A stretch of 64,000 nt of DNA. Origin: Dimorphilus gyrociliatus. Taxonomy: Eukaryota; Annelida; Polychaeta; Dinophilidae. The stretch is from NCBI GenBank assembly GCA_904063045.1, contig CAJFCJ010000008.1, forward strand, positions 124,001 through 188,000. The letters run 5' to 3'. The position numbers and the translations under genes are program-made. The notes beneath the pieces were generated by a model. It had not been told where the DNA came from. It did no database searches and saw only the letters and a list, made by a program, of their open reading frames with translations. Positions 51,329 through 63,171 of this stretch are shown in pieces; position 1 is the first letter of the stretch, and every line of letters begins with the position of its first letter.

Positions 51329-52048
51329 TAGTCTGGATGTAAACATCCTAAGGAAAGGTTACAAAAATGTAGCAAATGCTGGTATATTTTGCATATAAAT
51401 TGGACGCAATCTTAAAAAAAAACTTATTAGAAAGCAAAATCAAAGAAAACACGAAAGCGCTTGGGAAAAAACTTTAAGCGTCTTTTTTTTGTTGTTGCTA
51501 AAGGCGTTATACGCATGTGTACACATAGCCGGGTGCAACATACACAGAAAGGAGGAGAGTTTAGGATGCTGTATGAATGTTTTATTATATCTAACGAATT
51601 CGTATATATGCCAAGAAGCAAACATAACGAAAATATAAAGGGGCTATCAAATAGCAATATAAATTGCAAGTCATAAAAAATTTCCTACCTCCCCTACAAT
51701 GATTTTCTTTCTTTTAATCTCACTGTTACCTTTCATAATGTTTACTTTTCGAACATTTTTTATACTTTTTATAAGTTTTCATATTTATTCTTACCTAGGT
51801 AATATCAATAGGTAAAAACAACTGGTGATAGTATAAAAGTAGCGAATGTAAAGAATATAGGAGATTGTTTTCCATAAAATAAGTAAGAAAGCACCTGTTT
51901 TTTCTTCATCTTTCTACTTTTCTTACGTATACCTATGTGTATAAACAAATATATATATAGATATGTTTCTTTTGCAGTTTTAATATATATTTATTCATTG
52001 GTACTTTCATTCCTACCCGATTCAAATTTCTTTTTTTTAAGTTAGGAA

Positions 52049-54481
52049 ATGACACACTATACGGTTTATTATTACATTTTAATAATAATAAATTGTATTT
52101 TATTGGAGAAAGTTTCCTCTGCAACTGTTACTGAACCTTTGGTTGATGTTCATGCTGTACTTGGCCAAGACGCATACTTCTATTGTAAGGTTGAAAATCA
52201 AGGAGCAGCTGAAGTTATGGTTTTTTATAAAGTAATTAATTTTTTTATCGTAATTTAAAACCTTGTAGGAAACTTATATTTAGAATTATATTATATTGTA
52301 CAATAATTAATTGACAATGCATGAATGGATGTAATATGTAGTTGTATCATTGTATTGGGATATCTAGCATATTCCCTTGTACATCTAACGGTTAATTATT
52401 TCACTTTCCTAAAAAGGCGAGAAGTGTAAGAAATGTTAGTCGAGACGGCTTGTTAAATCCCGATCGACGAGATGTCCTTAATAAGATATGCTGTTTAGAA
52501 TTAGGTTTATATCGATTCGTATATATAAGATCGTATCCTGTAAAAAATCGGTTGAAACGTAACCGTTTCCTTTTCTTTTTTCTTACTCTTTTTCTTCTTC
52601 ATTCCTATTCTTCTTCTCTTGCTTTTCTTCTTTAGAAATAAAGGAATAGAGTTCTTCTAAAATTTGCTTGGCAAATAATCCATATCCCTAAAAACAACTA
52701 GAGAAAGGAAAGAGTTTTCCTCTTCCTCTAACCTGGCTTGTTTTTAAAAACCAACGCTAATAGGAAACTGGTGAAACTAATATTAGAATTAGAAGGAAGT
52801 TGTCGGAAGTTTATTATCCTGATTCTATACAGATAACAGTTAGATTAATAAATTAATAGAGTTTTTTTCTTTGTGTTTGTTATCGAGCTTACTGACTTAA
52901 AATCCTTTTTCATTTAAAATTAACAAGAAATGCATTGAGGGTCTCTTTTAGGGGATTAGCGAAGATTTGAAATGAGGTGACCGGGCTGAAAAGGCAAGGG
53001 TAATTAATTAATATATTCTATTGTTGTTGAATACAGCTAGACGGAGATGAGAAAACTTGGCTGAGTAAGGATTCCGTAGTTGCAGACCCAAACAAGTATG
53101 AGGTGACGGACACATATAGATTAAGAATAAAGAACGTCCAACTAAGCGATGAGGGCTACTACAAATGCACAATTGACACGTTTTCATTTACGGCTAATCT
53201 CACCGTTTGCGGTAGACCGACTTTCTTCCAAAACCTTTTTCTATGGCTCTCTTTCGAAGAAAAAAAAAATCGAATCTTTTTCTCTTTGACTTGTTTTTTT
53301 TCTATATATATAATTTTACTATACTGTTTTTTCTCTTTTATTCTTCCCTTATCCTTACGATATCTATTCTGTTACAGTACCGCCAGAGGAGATTTTAATT
53401 TACGAATCGCGTAACGAAGGCATCGGTGTTGGGAAGATGGTAGCTGTTAACTGCTCTGTTAAAAATGTTAGGCCTTTGCCAACATCTTTCAAGTGGTTTC
53501 TAAGAGATTCGCAATCTGTGCAAGACTTAAGCTATCAAAGCATTCGGTTCGATAGGCTTTCATCAGATGGTAAGCGTAATTATAGTATTAATAAACCGCT
53601 TATATTAGGAGAGCATTCTTCTCTATGAAAAGAAAGAGATAAAGGGCGTCTTCTTTATGACTTTATAATAAGCAGAACTTTTTCATTTTCTTAAAGGTAA
53701 TAGACCGAAAATGTCTTGCAATTGCTTGACATTTTAGCTAGAAATTCAGCCATTTCTTTTATCTTCATATCCGGTAATGAAGATTGTTAAAGGCAGTTCT
53801 AGTTGTAATTCTTTGCTCTATTTCTTTCAACTATTATTACAAATTAAGGCTAAGGTAACACTATTCTTAAGGATTAATAAGGGATTATAGTGAATAATTT
53901 ATCAACTTTATTTTCACCTCCCTATTAGGTGTTATATATAAAAAAGAGAATTTGCATACACTATATGTACAGTATAGATGAATGTACATTATTTACAAAT
54001 ATATGCAAATCAAGAAAATAACGTAAATATATAAAGTTTGTATACACAGCCATGAATATAAATCTATAATAAAATTGTAGTTACTTAATGAAAGGGCTAG
54101 GCCTATGATTTAATAAATGAAAAAGCAATATAAGAAATCTAGTTAATCCATATAGGATTCGGATCTTCGGAAAGTGTGCTAATCTTCACTCCAACGAAAA
54201 ACGACAGCGGAAAAATGATCGAATGTAAAGCCGATATGGAAAATTGCAATCTGTCGGCGAATATTTCGATGAGGATCGAATTGAGTGAGTTCTAAACAAT
54301 CTGCTTATCAATTTACTACTAAGCCTACTTTTCCTACTTTTCCTTCCTTTTTACCATATTTTATCTAATATTCAGATTTTCTTTCTTTTTCCTTCCTTCA
54401 ACAGATTCCTCCAACCGAGAAAATTATTATCGTTCTTATTCAATACTTCTAGCCGTATTCTATTATTATTTAACCTATTAA
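52049..54481 (+). CDS. Two-Ig-domain secreted or GPI-anchored cell-surface protein
   Basis: Five exons: 52049-52231, 53037-53211, 53378-53569, 54156-54284 and 54405-54481, giving 251 residues. Intron phases are 0, 1, 1, 1. A signal peptide (hydrophobic ILIIINCILLE, cleaved near VSSA) precedes a V-like Ig domain (FYCKV… LRIKNVQLSDEGYYKCTI) and a second Ig (VNCSVKN…FKWFL…KNDSGKMIECKAD). The last exon encodes a short polar stretch, then a hydrophobic C-terminus (SILLAVFYYYLTY) with no tail after it, as in GPI-anchor signals. N-glycosylation sites include NLT, NCS, NLS and NIS. Members of this general type mediate adhesion or recognition; the partner is unknown. TTTTTTTTAAG just before the ATG could be an acceptor for a 5'UTR exon. 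Introns here (120-805 bp) are longer than in the other genes. Confidence 0.8.
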
Positions 54482-57251
54482 TTTTTTACCTGCTGGAGAA
54501 AAAAAATCATCCTTTGTGATATTATCAAAGAAGATAATCATTCTTACGTAATAATTTCTTAATAAATTGATTCTTTTGAAACATTTCCTTTAATCTATTA
54601 TGCATTTATGAATATTTATCACGTGTTGAGTGCCACAACTTTATCGCTTTATATAAATTTTATAGGCCTATATTATCAAATTTATTTTTAGGAAAGGGGT
54701 TATACTAAGAAATTACATTTCATCCCATTTCTATTCCATCATATCGAGAATTATATTGTTGTATTTATTAATCTAATTAATTAGATTATTTCAGTTTTAT
54801 ATTCGTTATCGTTCAAATATTTGTCTAAGTAGATTCTAGATGATAAAAAATAAATTTTCTAGTAAATATACTAAAGCTTTAGGCGTCTTTTACTGATGAA
54901 GTCTACTCCCTGTAGCAATTCGAAAATTTACATCTGTAAGATTTATTTCTTTAGTAATTTTTTATAATGAAACTTTTTGATAGAAAATAGAATAAAATCC
55001 TTTATTCGTTATTCTTTCAAACTGTATTATTATTCAATTTTTATTTATTAACCAATTTTCTACTTTATTTGAAATATTATCATTGTTTTCTTTAGGCTTA
55101 GTATGTTTGTTTTTTTTCTTACATAATATTTATAAAGTTGATTGTGTTATTTGCGTAAGCAACAACAGATATTTTAATAGGAGAAACGGTACTCCTGTAT
55201 AACATTCAAATGTTTGTTGCCCCCAGGTTATTCTATAGAATTTGTTCATCTAATTTTTGTAAAGGTAAGAAACAAAGAAACTGAGATTAATGCATGGAAA
55301 TAAAAAGATCACGTGATTAAAACACAAATCGTTTTCTATTCACGTCTTTCGTGTGTACAGTCAGATTGCGGGCAATGTTGCAGCCTGTGCATGTAGGCGG
55401 GGACCGAGTAAGGATTGATAGCGTGACGCGATAACTGAATGAATCATACAACTGCAAAATCGAAATGTCGTTCGGCGCGCTATGATATAACATTTGGGAA
55501 ATAGCTGTAGGTCATATAAGAGGCGGACGTTATTTTTTTTCTTTCTCTCCAAATAATGAACGATTCCAATTATTGAGTCACGGAACGGTTGCTCGGAGAT
55601 AGTGAGTGAGAAAGGGGGAAACGGTAGCCGCAAAGATAACGGTTCACGGGGTGAGGAATTACGTGCTTTAAGCGAAGAACCGGACGGCACCCGTTGAGTT
55701 GACCAATGAAAAGGCGAGCGTCTAAAGAGTGCAAAAACTGTCGGACCGAGCGTCTAGAGAGCGGGAGGAAGTAGCAGAGCGGAAGTACGCCGTCGCCAAG
55801 TGCGCCTTTGATCTATTCATCATTTTCTACACTGTATACTACAAACATATATCGCACGTAGCTGCTTGCAAATTACTTTCACCTTCCAGTTATGGACTCT
55901 TTTTCTTTCGCTACAGTCCCTTTTAAGGCATCTTTATTATGACGTCATATAAAACTGCGGGGTACGAGACGTTGAGTAGGAATTCCTTTCACATTTTATA
56001 TAAAAAAAGCTGGGCTGGAGTGGTTTCCTGCAATTTCCCATTGTTTAGCACCGTATTAGCAATAGATCTGTATAGACAAATTCCAATTCTTGGTGAATCA
56101 CCCATGCGAATTTACATTAATTGTTTGTGATTTGTAAACATTTCTACAAGTTTATCTTTTATTTTGATTGCTTTAAAGTACTTTGAATTAATTTTATATA
56201 TATTGGCCTAAAAAGAATGAGCCAATTTTTTTTTAACTGATTCCAACTCTCAAATAGACCCATGACGTGGAAAACTATAGAGATAACTGTTACAGATAGC
56301 AGACAATTACGGGATAATTCCTTATCTCGGCATTTATAAATGGGATTTCCAAAAAAAGAGAATAAGAGCGTAGGAAAAAAGAAGCGTATAATATTTCTTT
56401 CTGGAAGAAAAGAAGAAAGCATTTGATGGGGAGATAGTACAAATAATCGGTAGAAAAGAACAGAGGCAGGATGGAGACGGAGTAGGAACGATATGAGAGA
56501 CTCCTAAGTGCCTTGTTTATAGACATAGAGTGTTTAGACACCGAGCTTTTTTACTTGCCTAGTCAATTAGACGGCGAAATACGACGCCGAAAAGTCATTA
56601 GACGCTCGCCAACAATACAAACAAGACCGTTGAAAAACGGGCTGCAAAAAAAAGCCAACTGCAAAAATATTGCTCCAGGCGTTGCTGTTAGAAAAAGATG
56701 TCTACATGATCGAATTGGCGCTTATTACGCCTTTCTTGCGTGTTGGACAAAGACGTTTTATCCGCCCAGCGATTTGTAATATCTTTTCTCTTATTAAGGA
56801 AATTAAAAACTTTACTTTTTCGCGGTTTTTGAAAAACAAGAAAAGCTTTCACATGGATCATTTTGTCAATGATTTGTTTGTCTTCTGCACTATTGAAGAT
56901 ATTAATGATAATATTAAAGAAGGATATATGCAGTATATATACATATCATCGTATTAAATTCGGGCTATGTTGTATACGTATATTGTATACCGTATACAGA
57001 ATATATTTTTATATCATATATCTATATACAATATAGTGTTAAGCTTATTTTTATCAATCAATTAAAATTAATAAAGTTGAGAATACACCGTTAATGCTCT
57101 CACAGCAGCAGTAAATCTTTTCGGATCTTATCAAGAAAGGAAGAGTTGAATGGGACGTTAAAAAAGGAAATATTTCGACGTTACTCTCGTTAATGAAAAG
57201 AAAAAAATTAATTATTATAAAGCGTTAAAGCGTATATACTGGCATGAGAGC

Positions 57252-57632
57252 ATGAATAAAGGATGCTTTATTGTTGTGAACGCTTTAAAAAAATGCTTCA
57301 TTAATCACGTGTTCATGAATACATCATTGCACAAATGTGTAACGTCCCCAGACGGTGATTACATAAGAGCTGGGCGCTTCCCTATTCCTAAAGTAAAGGG
57401 CCAGAGAAAATTACATTTGTTTCCTATAATAGGCCGAGTTAGGCAGGAACTATTATATATTACGAGCGTATATGGGTTTACCAAAGCTCCATACCCCAGT
57501 ATTGGTTACGCTAGACTGATACTTTCTCCGAGAGGAAAACAAATCTACCAAAACTGGAACATAAAAAGTGAACTTTATAGTATTTTATATATCTTTAAGT
57601 CAAATTTTACTATATTCTTATGGGGGCGATAA
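57252..57632 (+). CDS. Unsupported 126-codon open frame (hypothetical)
   Basis: The longest isolated open frame in the right flank, starting MNKGCFIVVNALKK and ending FLWGR. It is fairly mixed in composition and not low-complexity, unlike most open frames here, and is slightly GC-richer than its flanks. There is no recognised motif, signal peptide or clear splice context. It may be a chance frame; it is kept because 126 stop-free codons in AT-rich DNA is uncommon. Confidence 0.15.
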   Translation: MNKGCFIVVNALKKCFINHVFMNTSLHKCVTSPDGDYIRAGRFPIPKVKGQRKLHLFPIIGRVRQELLYITSVYGFTKAPYPSIGYARLILSPRGKQIYQNWNIKSELYSILYIFKSNFTIFLWGR

Positions 57633-57809
57633 ATTTGTAACAATTTATATTTAGCTAACGATTGAAACCAGTTTATTAAACCTGTGAGTGATTATTTGAA
57701 CGTGAGTGTGTATGTTTAACTCTGCGTGAATGAATGTATTTCTGTGTGTTTGTATGGGTTTCAATGAGTTACCACGTGTGTGTGTATTGTATATATGGTA
57801 TATATACAG

Positions 57810-57810
<1 letters not shown>

Positions 57811-57848
<38 letters not shown>
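57811..57848. repeat. Compound (TA)n(TG)n microsatellite
   Basis: About ten TA units pass directly into about nine TG units, preceded by TATACAGTATA. Alternating purine-pyrimidine DNA of this type can adopt Z-DNA. Confidence 0.9.
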
Positions 57849-59409
57849 TCGTGTGCGTGTACGTACGCGCTTATTTATAAGTGATTAGGCGATCTTTATG
57901 TATACGTTCGTTTGTAAATTAGGGTGTTACGTTTGACGAAAATAACTTATGTAATATTCATACGGTAACGTACTTGATTTAACAATTACATCGTTAATTC
58001 TTTTCAATTCTTTCTTCTCGTTGTCTCTTGTAATTGCTCCTGGAATAATTTTGCAAATGTTGTTTACATATTCCCTATGAAAATATAAAGGAAACTTTAT
58101 CTGTATATTTCAATGTTTTCATTTTCTATCATATACAAAGATATAGACGGAATACTGTATATATCGACTACTAATAGTTATCCAGATATAACCCACAAAT
58201 CACGTGATCAAGGAACGAATGGGCGTAGAAAGAAAACTATTAAACGCACTTCAACCGGAAGAAAAATAATGAAATCAACTCGATGTCAGCGAGCGCAATA
58301 ATCCAATAGAATTATCATTTCACAAATGCGCTTGTTCAACGTGACGCCTCGTTTAACTCATTAATATTCATAAGTACCTTAATTATAGAGGCACAAATGT
58401 TACGATGTACAATATAAGACGAAATATTATTTTTCCTCGAGCAACTGTTTATCGAATCGAATTTCGGCCATATTCGAGCACTATATATGTGACCGATCTT
58501 TCATCTATTCTTTCGTTGACAAACAATAAACGTTCGACGCTTTATAGAAAACGCTGTGTGAAATATTGATAGGGAGGGGCTGTCGAGTTTTTCACGCGTC
58601 ACTGAGCTCTGACAAACACTTTTAATGGTTTAACGTTGGATTTTTTTCCTGTATTTGTATATTTACACTATAGAAATGTTCATTAGCACTTTTAGATTAC
58701 AAAAGGCAACATATGTATTGTATGTATTGTACATATAAGAACATTATTAAAAGTACAATATTAGTAATGTAAAAATGAATACTGCTAAAGTACATGACTA
58801 TTATTATGCTTAAATTCATACAAATTCATACAAATACAACTTATTCAGAAAACTTAACCATGCAGTATTATGTAGTAATGGAAGTGTTAGCAAGATTGTG
58901 CTTTGTATTTTATATATCTGCATGATAGTTTTAAAATGGATACTTTTCTTCATCTATTATTTTATAGAATAATATTAAGAGTTAAAGTGCACGATATACT
59001 ACTTTTCTCAAGACACTGACTATTTATCAACTCAAGTTTTTCCCTCTAAATGGTTATTTTATTCCCTTGTAACTATATATATATTATGTACTGTATTATT
59101 AGAAGGGACCCTACTACCTAAAACGCTATGGTATACTAGCACATTCGTTTTTTATTAGACGTCTCTTATCTCTCCTTCTTCTGTTCCCTTCTCAAATTCT
59201 TTAAATTGTCGGTTGTCGTTTGAATAAAATGTCTTAAGATTTATGATATTCTATCAAGGTATATATAAAAAAAAACGATGGCATCTGGATTCGTAACGAA
59301 GAGAAATAACGCAATGTTGTATAAAGAAAGCGTATAGGAAAATTACCCTCCTATTTTCCCCTCTCTTTTTCCTCTTTTTATTTTTTAAAATGAGCATAGT
59401 TGATTACGG

Positions 59410-59700
59410 TGACGTCACAGTTTATGAACTCGCGAACTACTAATTATAATAGAGTAGGGTGAACTTTAATGAATAAAAGCATAATTGAAAGAAAATATCA
59501 GGGTATGTAAATGATTTTTCTATCGGGATTCCTTTTTTTATTCTCTACGTAAAAAGTGAAAGAAAAAAAACTAATGCATCTAATTTACATATATTATCGG
59601 CGTATTTATTTCTTCTTAATTACTCGAGATTGAATAGAAATGCGTTAGTCACGTGACATTTAGAGACGTCTGCATCGATCATATGACTGCAAAGGTCAAA
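59410..59700. promoter_or_regulatory. Enhancer-like cluster: CRE, palindromic E-box, nuclear-receptor half-site
   Basis: TGACGTCA (59410-59417, perfect CRE), GTCACGTGAC (59648-59657, palindromic bHLH-Zip site) and AAAGGTCA (about 59,691-59,698). A further AGGTCATGTGAC lies near 59,792. The cluster is plausible as a regulatory element; there is no adjacent gene to assign it to. Confidence 0.35.
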
Positions 59701-62700
59701 GTTTATAGTAACAAAGACGATAACGCTGCTATATTGGAGCTTTCTACTAGATGCTAATTAAGCTTGTGTTTTTCTCTCGCCAACCGACACGAAGGTCATG
59801 TGACTCACTTAATTAGAAATTTTCGATGTGGCCTTTTTTGTTATATAATATTTATGTAGCTAAGGATTCTCCTACTGTAGTAGACAGCGTTTACATAGAA
59901 AGACACTAACCCAGTGAACGAAAGAAAGAAAGATAGAGAGAGGGAAAAACGGAGAGCAACGGAGGAATAGAAAGCGAGCGAGAGAAGAAGGGATAAAGAT
60001 AGAAAGAGAAAGAAAGTAGGGAAAAATGACAAAAAAAATGAAAAAAAAACTCGCTAGGTGGAGACAGTTGCCAGAGTCCAAAAACAAAACAATATCGTAT
60101 TGTAAATAGAGTAAAAAGATGTATGAATAAGACTAGGAATAGGAATTTCCAACTATTTAACATTTCCAATGTATTTATTTACTAAAAAAGATGAAAGAAA
60201 GTGTAGCATGTGGTCAGTTTATAGTTAGGCGATTAAAATCGTGAAAAAGACGAGGAGAGTAAACAACGTTAACGTTTTGACAAATTTCATTAGCATCTTT
60301 TCAGAAAAAGAAACGTGCGTAATAATGCGCACGAAATCATTCTAGACGACACAGAACAATTGTCCTATTGTATATAAGACGAATGAAACTCGTCATGTGC
60401 TACATTTGATTCATACTTTCTTTTCTATGGGCTATGTATTGCCAGTGGAGAAAAAATTCGATTTACTTGGGTCATATTTTCTTTTTACCCACTTCGTTAA
60501 AGAGAAATAAAAAAAAGATAGACAGAAAGGTTAAGCAAGTTACTTTTAATAAATTAAATCAAATTTAGATAAATTAGACAATAAATTAGAAGAATTTTTA
60601 GTCTGTCTTTTTTTTATTTTCCCTTATTCCTTTCATCTTACTTTATCATATATTAGAGGCAAAAAAGAAACTGTTGGGTTTTTGATATATTTTCCCTTTT
60701 ATTTTATTAATGGGAATTTTGGTACCCTTAGGGCAAAGGGCTCCTAGATCTCGATTTTTGTGATAAGTGTTTATAAATTTGCTATCTGATACGCAAAACC
60801 CGACACATTTAAGTTTTGTTTGTCAAGCACTCTTTGACTCTTTGAATCCATCTATACACTCTCTTTTTCTTTCTTTTACTATTATAAAAACCCAAATACA
60901 TATTGTTACAATTAACTGAGGATAGATCGTGAAAAAAGGTCATTTTATAAACTCTATTAAGTTGAATGATAAGAAAATTTGATTTGAACTTTTTAACCTA
61001 AATTTTTCGCTCTAAAACTAATCAAAAAAATGCCAATGGCTTGACTTTTCCCATCCATACATTTGTATTTAACCTTAGAAGTTTTGTAGGTCGATTTGGC
61101 TCATTAGCATCCCATTCGACCTACTAATTTAGAAAAACTGAAAGAGAATTTTGAATAGATAAATAAACTATTAATAAATAATAAGTCTTCTTTATGTCAT
61201 TTTATCTGTTATCTGTAAAAATGACCTCATTGTTTCAAGCAAATAAATAAGAGAAAACGTAATAAATCAGTCTATTGTTTTAAAGAGAGGTAAAAACAAA
61301 AATGGAGAGAAAGAGAGAAAGAGAGATAAAAGTAAACAAAACTTGGTAAGACTGAATGATTACTGTATATACACTTTATGAGGACGTAGGAACAGTAAGT
61401 TATATTCTGTATCATTTATAAGATTTCCACAAGATTTCATCAGCTAATTGCATACGTACACGCCTCTGCTAGTCACTATTATTCCTGCAAACCGAACTGT
61501 ATTCTTTTCGAAGTTTTAAAGCTCTACTTTTGTTCCTTTATATTCTACGTCCTCGCTTCCTTCCTTAATTAAAACAAACTAATATACTACCCTTGCCTAT
61601 ATGAATATATCTATATAGATGCACGCTTAGATAAAGATACAATGTAAAAAGTACACATCTATGTATTTATATGAATGTGCTATATCTCCTGCTTTATCTC
61701 ACCCAGGGGGGGCGGGGTTCGAGCGTGATTTGATGGACGTTATCGTCCTACTCCGACTTAATTTCGGATTCGTCTAAAGTCCACAGCGAACGCCTTTATT
61801 TGATCACGAAAGCGTCTCTTCTTATTCGTTAGTAGGATGGCTGTGTCCAACGAATTTATTTACCCAATTTTTCTTAATGTATATATAGGGAAAAAAAAGA
61901 GCAAAAGCGATTATAACGGTTGTGTTTAAAGAGGGAAATTGAAAGCTTTAAAATCTGTGATAAGCCTTAACGATCGTTATATTTGTTCCTTTTCTTGTTC
62001 ATACTAAAACACCCTATGCATTTATGGATTAAGGACGTAGCTAATGGGTTCCCAGATATGATTCTATAGATTAAGGATAGACCTATAAGAGATAACCTTT
62101 TCTACCTTAACCCTAGACGAACTGATTACCAAAACTTTTTAGATATTTTCAGAATCGATGGTAAAATCTATCATTCGAAATAACTGTCGTTATTTTTTCA
62201 GCCGTAAAACATCCTTATAGTAATTACATCCTGCCTATTTCAGCGTAATTATAAACAGCAACGCGTATAAAAAATGTTCTAACAAATCTGTTTGCCTTTT
62301 GCTTTCCAGAACTCTGTCTTTTTTTTGCGGTAATAGTTTATTAAACTAACTAATTGATTGTATTAAATTATGTAAATTAAGTATTCTGTTTATAATTACG
62401 ACGGCTTATTATTTAAATTAGGAAGTTTCTTATTAATCACATCTTGTTTATTATTTGTGTAAAGAACAACGAGTTTAGCCTGTTTATTCCATAGATTTCT
62501 AGAATTTCTTTCCCGTTTTTTTAGAAGTTGCTTTCAATTTCCGTTTCTTGGGTTATCGTTTACTTTTTCTTAAGTTTTGCGGGAAATTTCCCGATCTACG
62601 AATCGTTATTATAATTGGAACTTATTTAAAGTGTGCTCTTCAAGGCTTACAGCTCATCCTGAGCACTATAAGCTTTTTCGGAGTATTCGATAAGCGCCGG

Positions 62701-62914
62701 AAAGAATCGTCATGACACTCAAAAATAAGAAGTGATTACTAATAGGCATATACGCTGGAAGAAGAGGAAAATTCTATATATTTTCGAAATATTTGCCCTT
62801 TTTTATCAAGTATAGCTTAATATTAATAGTTGCTTATTTTCGTTCAAGCAACTTGAATGTTATATACTTATATATATATATTTGTAAGATTTATATTGAA
62901 AAAAATGTGTATTA

Positions 62915-62928
62915 AGCGCCATCTATAG
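62915..62928 (-). promoter_or_regulatory. CTCF-like site CTATAGATGGCGCT
   Basis: The minus strand reads CTATAGATGGCGCT, one of the best matches to the AGATGGCGC core in the window. Confidence 0.45.
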
Positions 62929-63157
62929 TATATTTTATTGTTAAATTTAAACAAAGCCATCGAAATGCAGTCTAATATGCAGTCTAAAGATTTATTTACT
63001 TGATGAAATTAAAGAAATATCTTTTGAAACGTTGCAGAGACACTCGAAATAACGGAATTGATAAAATATGTGCAATAAAAAAAAAGAGCTTCTTTTTACT
63101 GAGTACAGAACATCATAGGATTAGTCTTTTTTTGTTTAATTTTAAAGTATAAGAAAG

Positions 63158-63171
63158 CCTCCAGATGGCGT
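63158..63171 (+). promoter_or_regulatory. CTCF-like site CCTCCAGATGGCGT
   Basis: The plus strand reads CCTCCAGATGGCGT, about 240 bp from the oppositely oriented site at 62,915-62,928, so the two face toward or away from each other as a pair. Confidence 0.45.

Larger units (their letters stand above)
34797..52048. other. Gene-poor region with repeats and candidate regulatory islands
   Basis: About 17 kb without a convincing coding exon. Notable contents: an irregular repeat family (38.98-39.83 kb), GC-rich islands (38.68-38.95 and 40.64-41.05 kb), an AGCGTCTA inverted pair (42.78 kb), a purine tract (44.4-44.6 kb), a G-run (47.35 kb), and CTCF-like sites at 40.5, 46.05 and 51.3 kb. A TATATAAG-like box at about 41,004 precedes a GC-richer stretch, but no gene follows it. 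Confidence 0.5.

Noticed and set aside
55361-55690. 109-codon minus-strand open frame
   Set aside because: Frame stays open because the block is CpG-rich; composition is unremarkable and no domain or signal was found.
61700-61730. GGTTCGAG, resembling a tRNA B-box
   Set aside because: No A-box, acceptor stem or anticodon arm at the right spacing.
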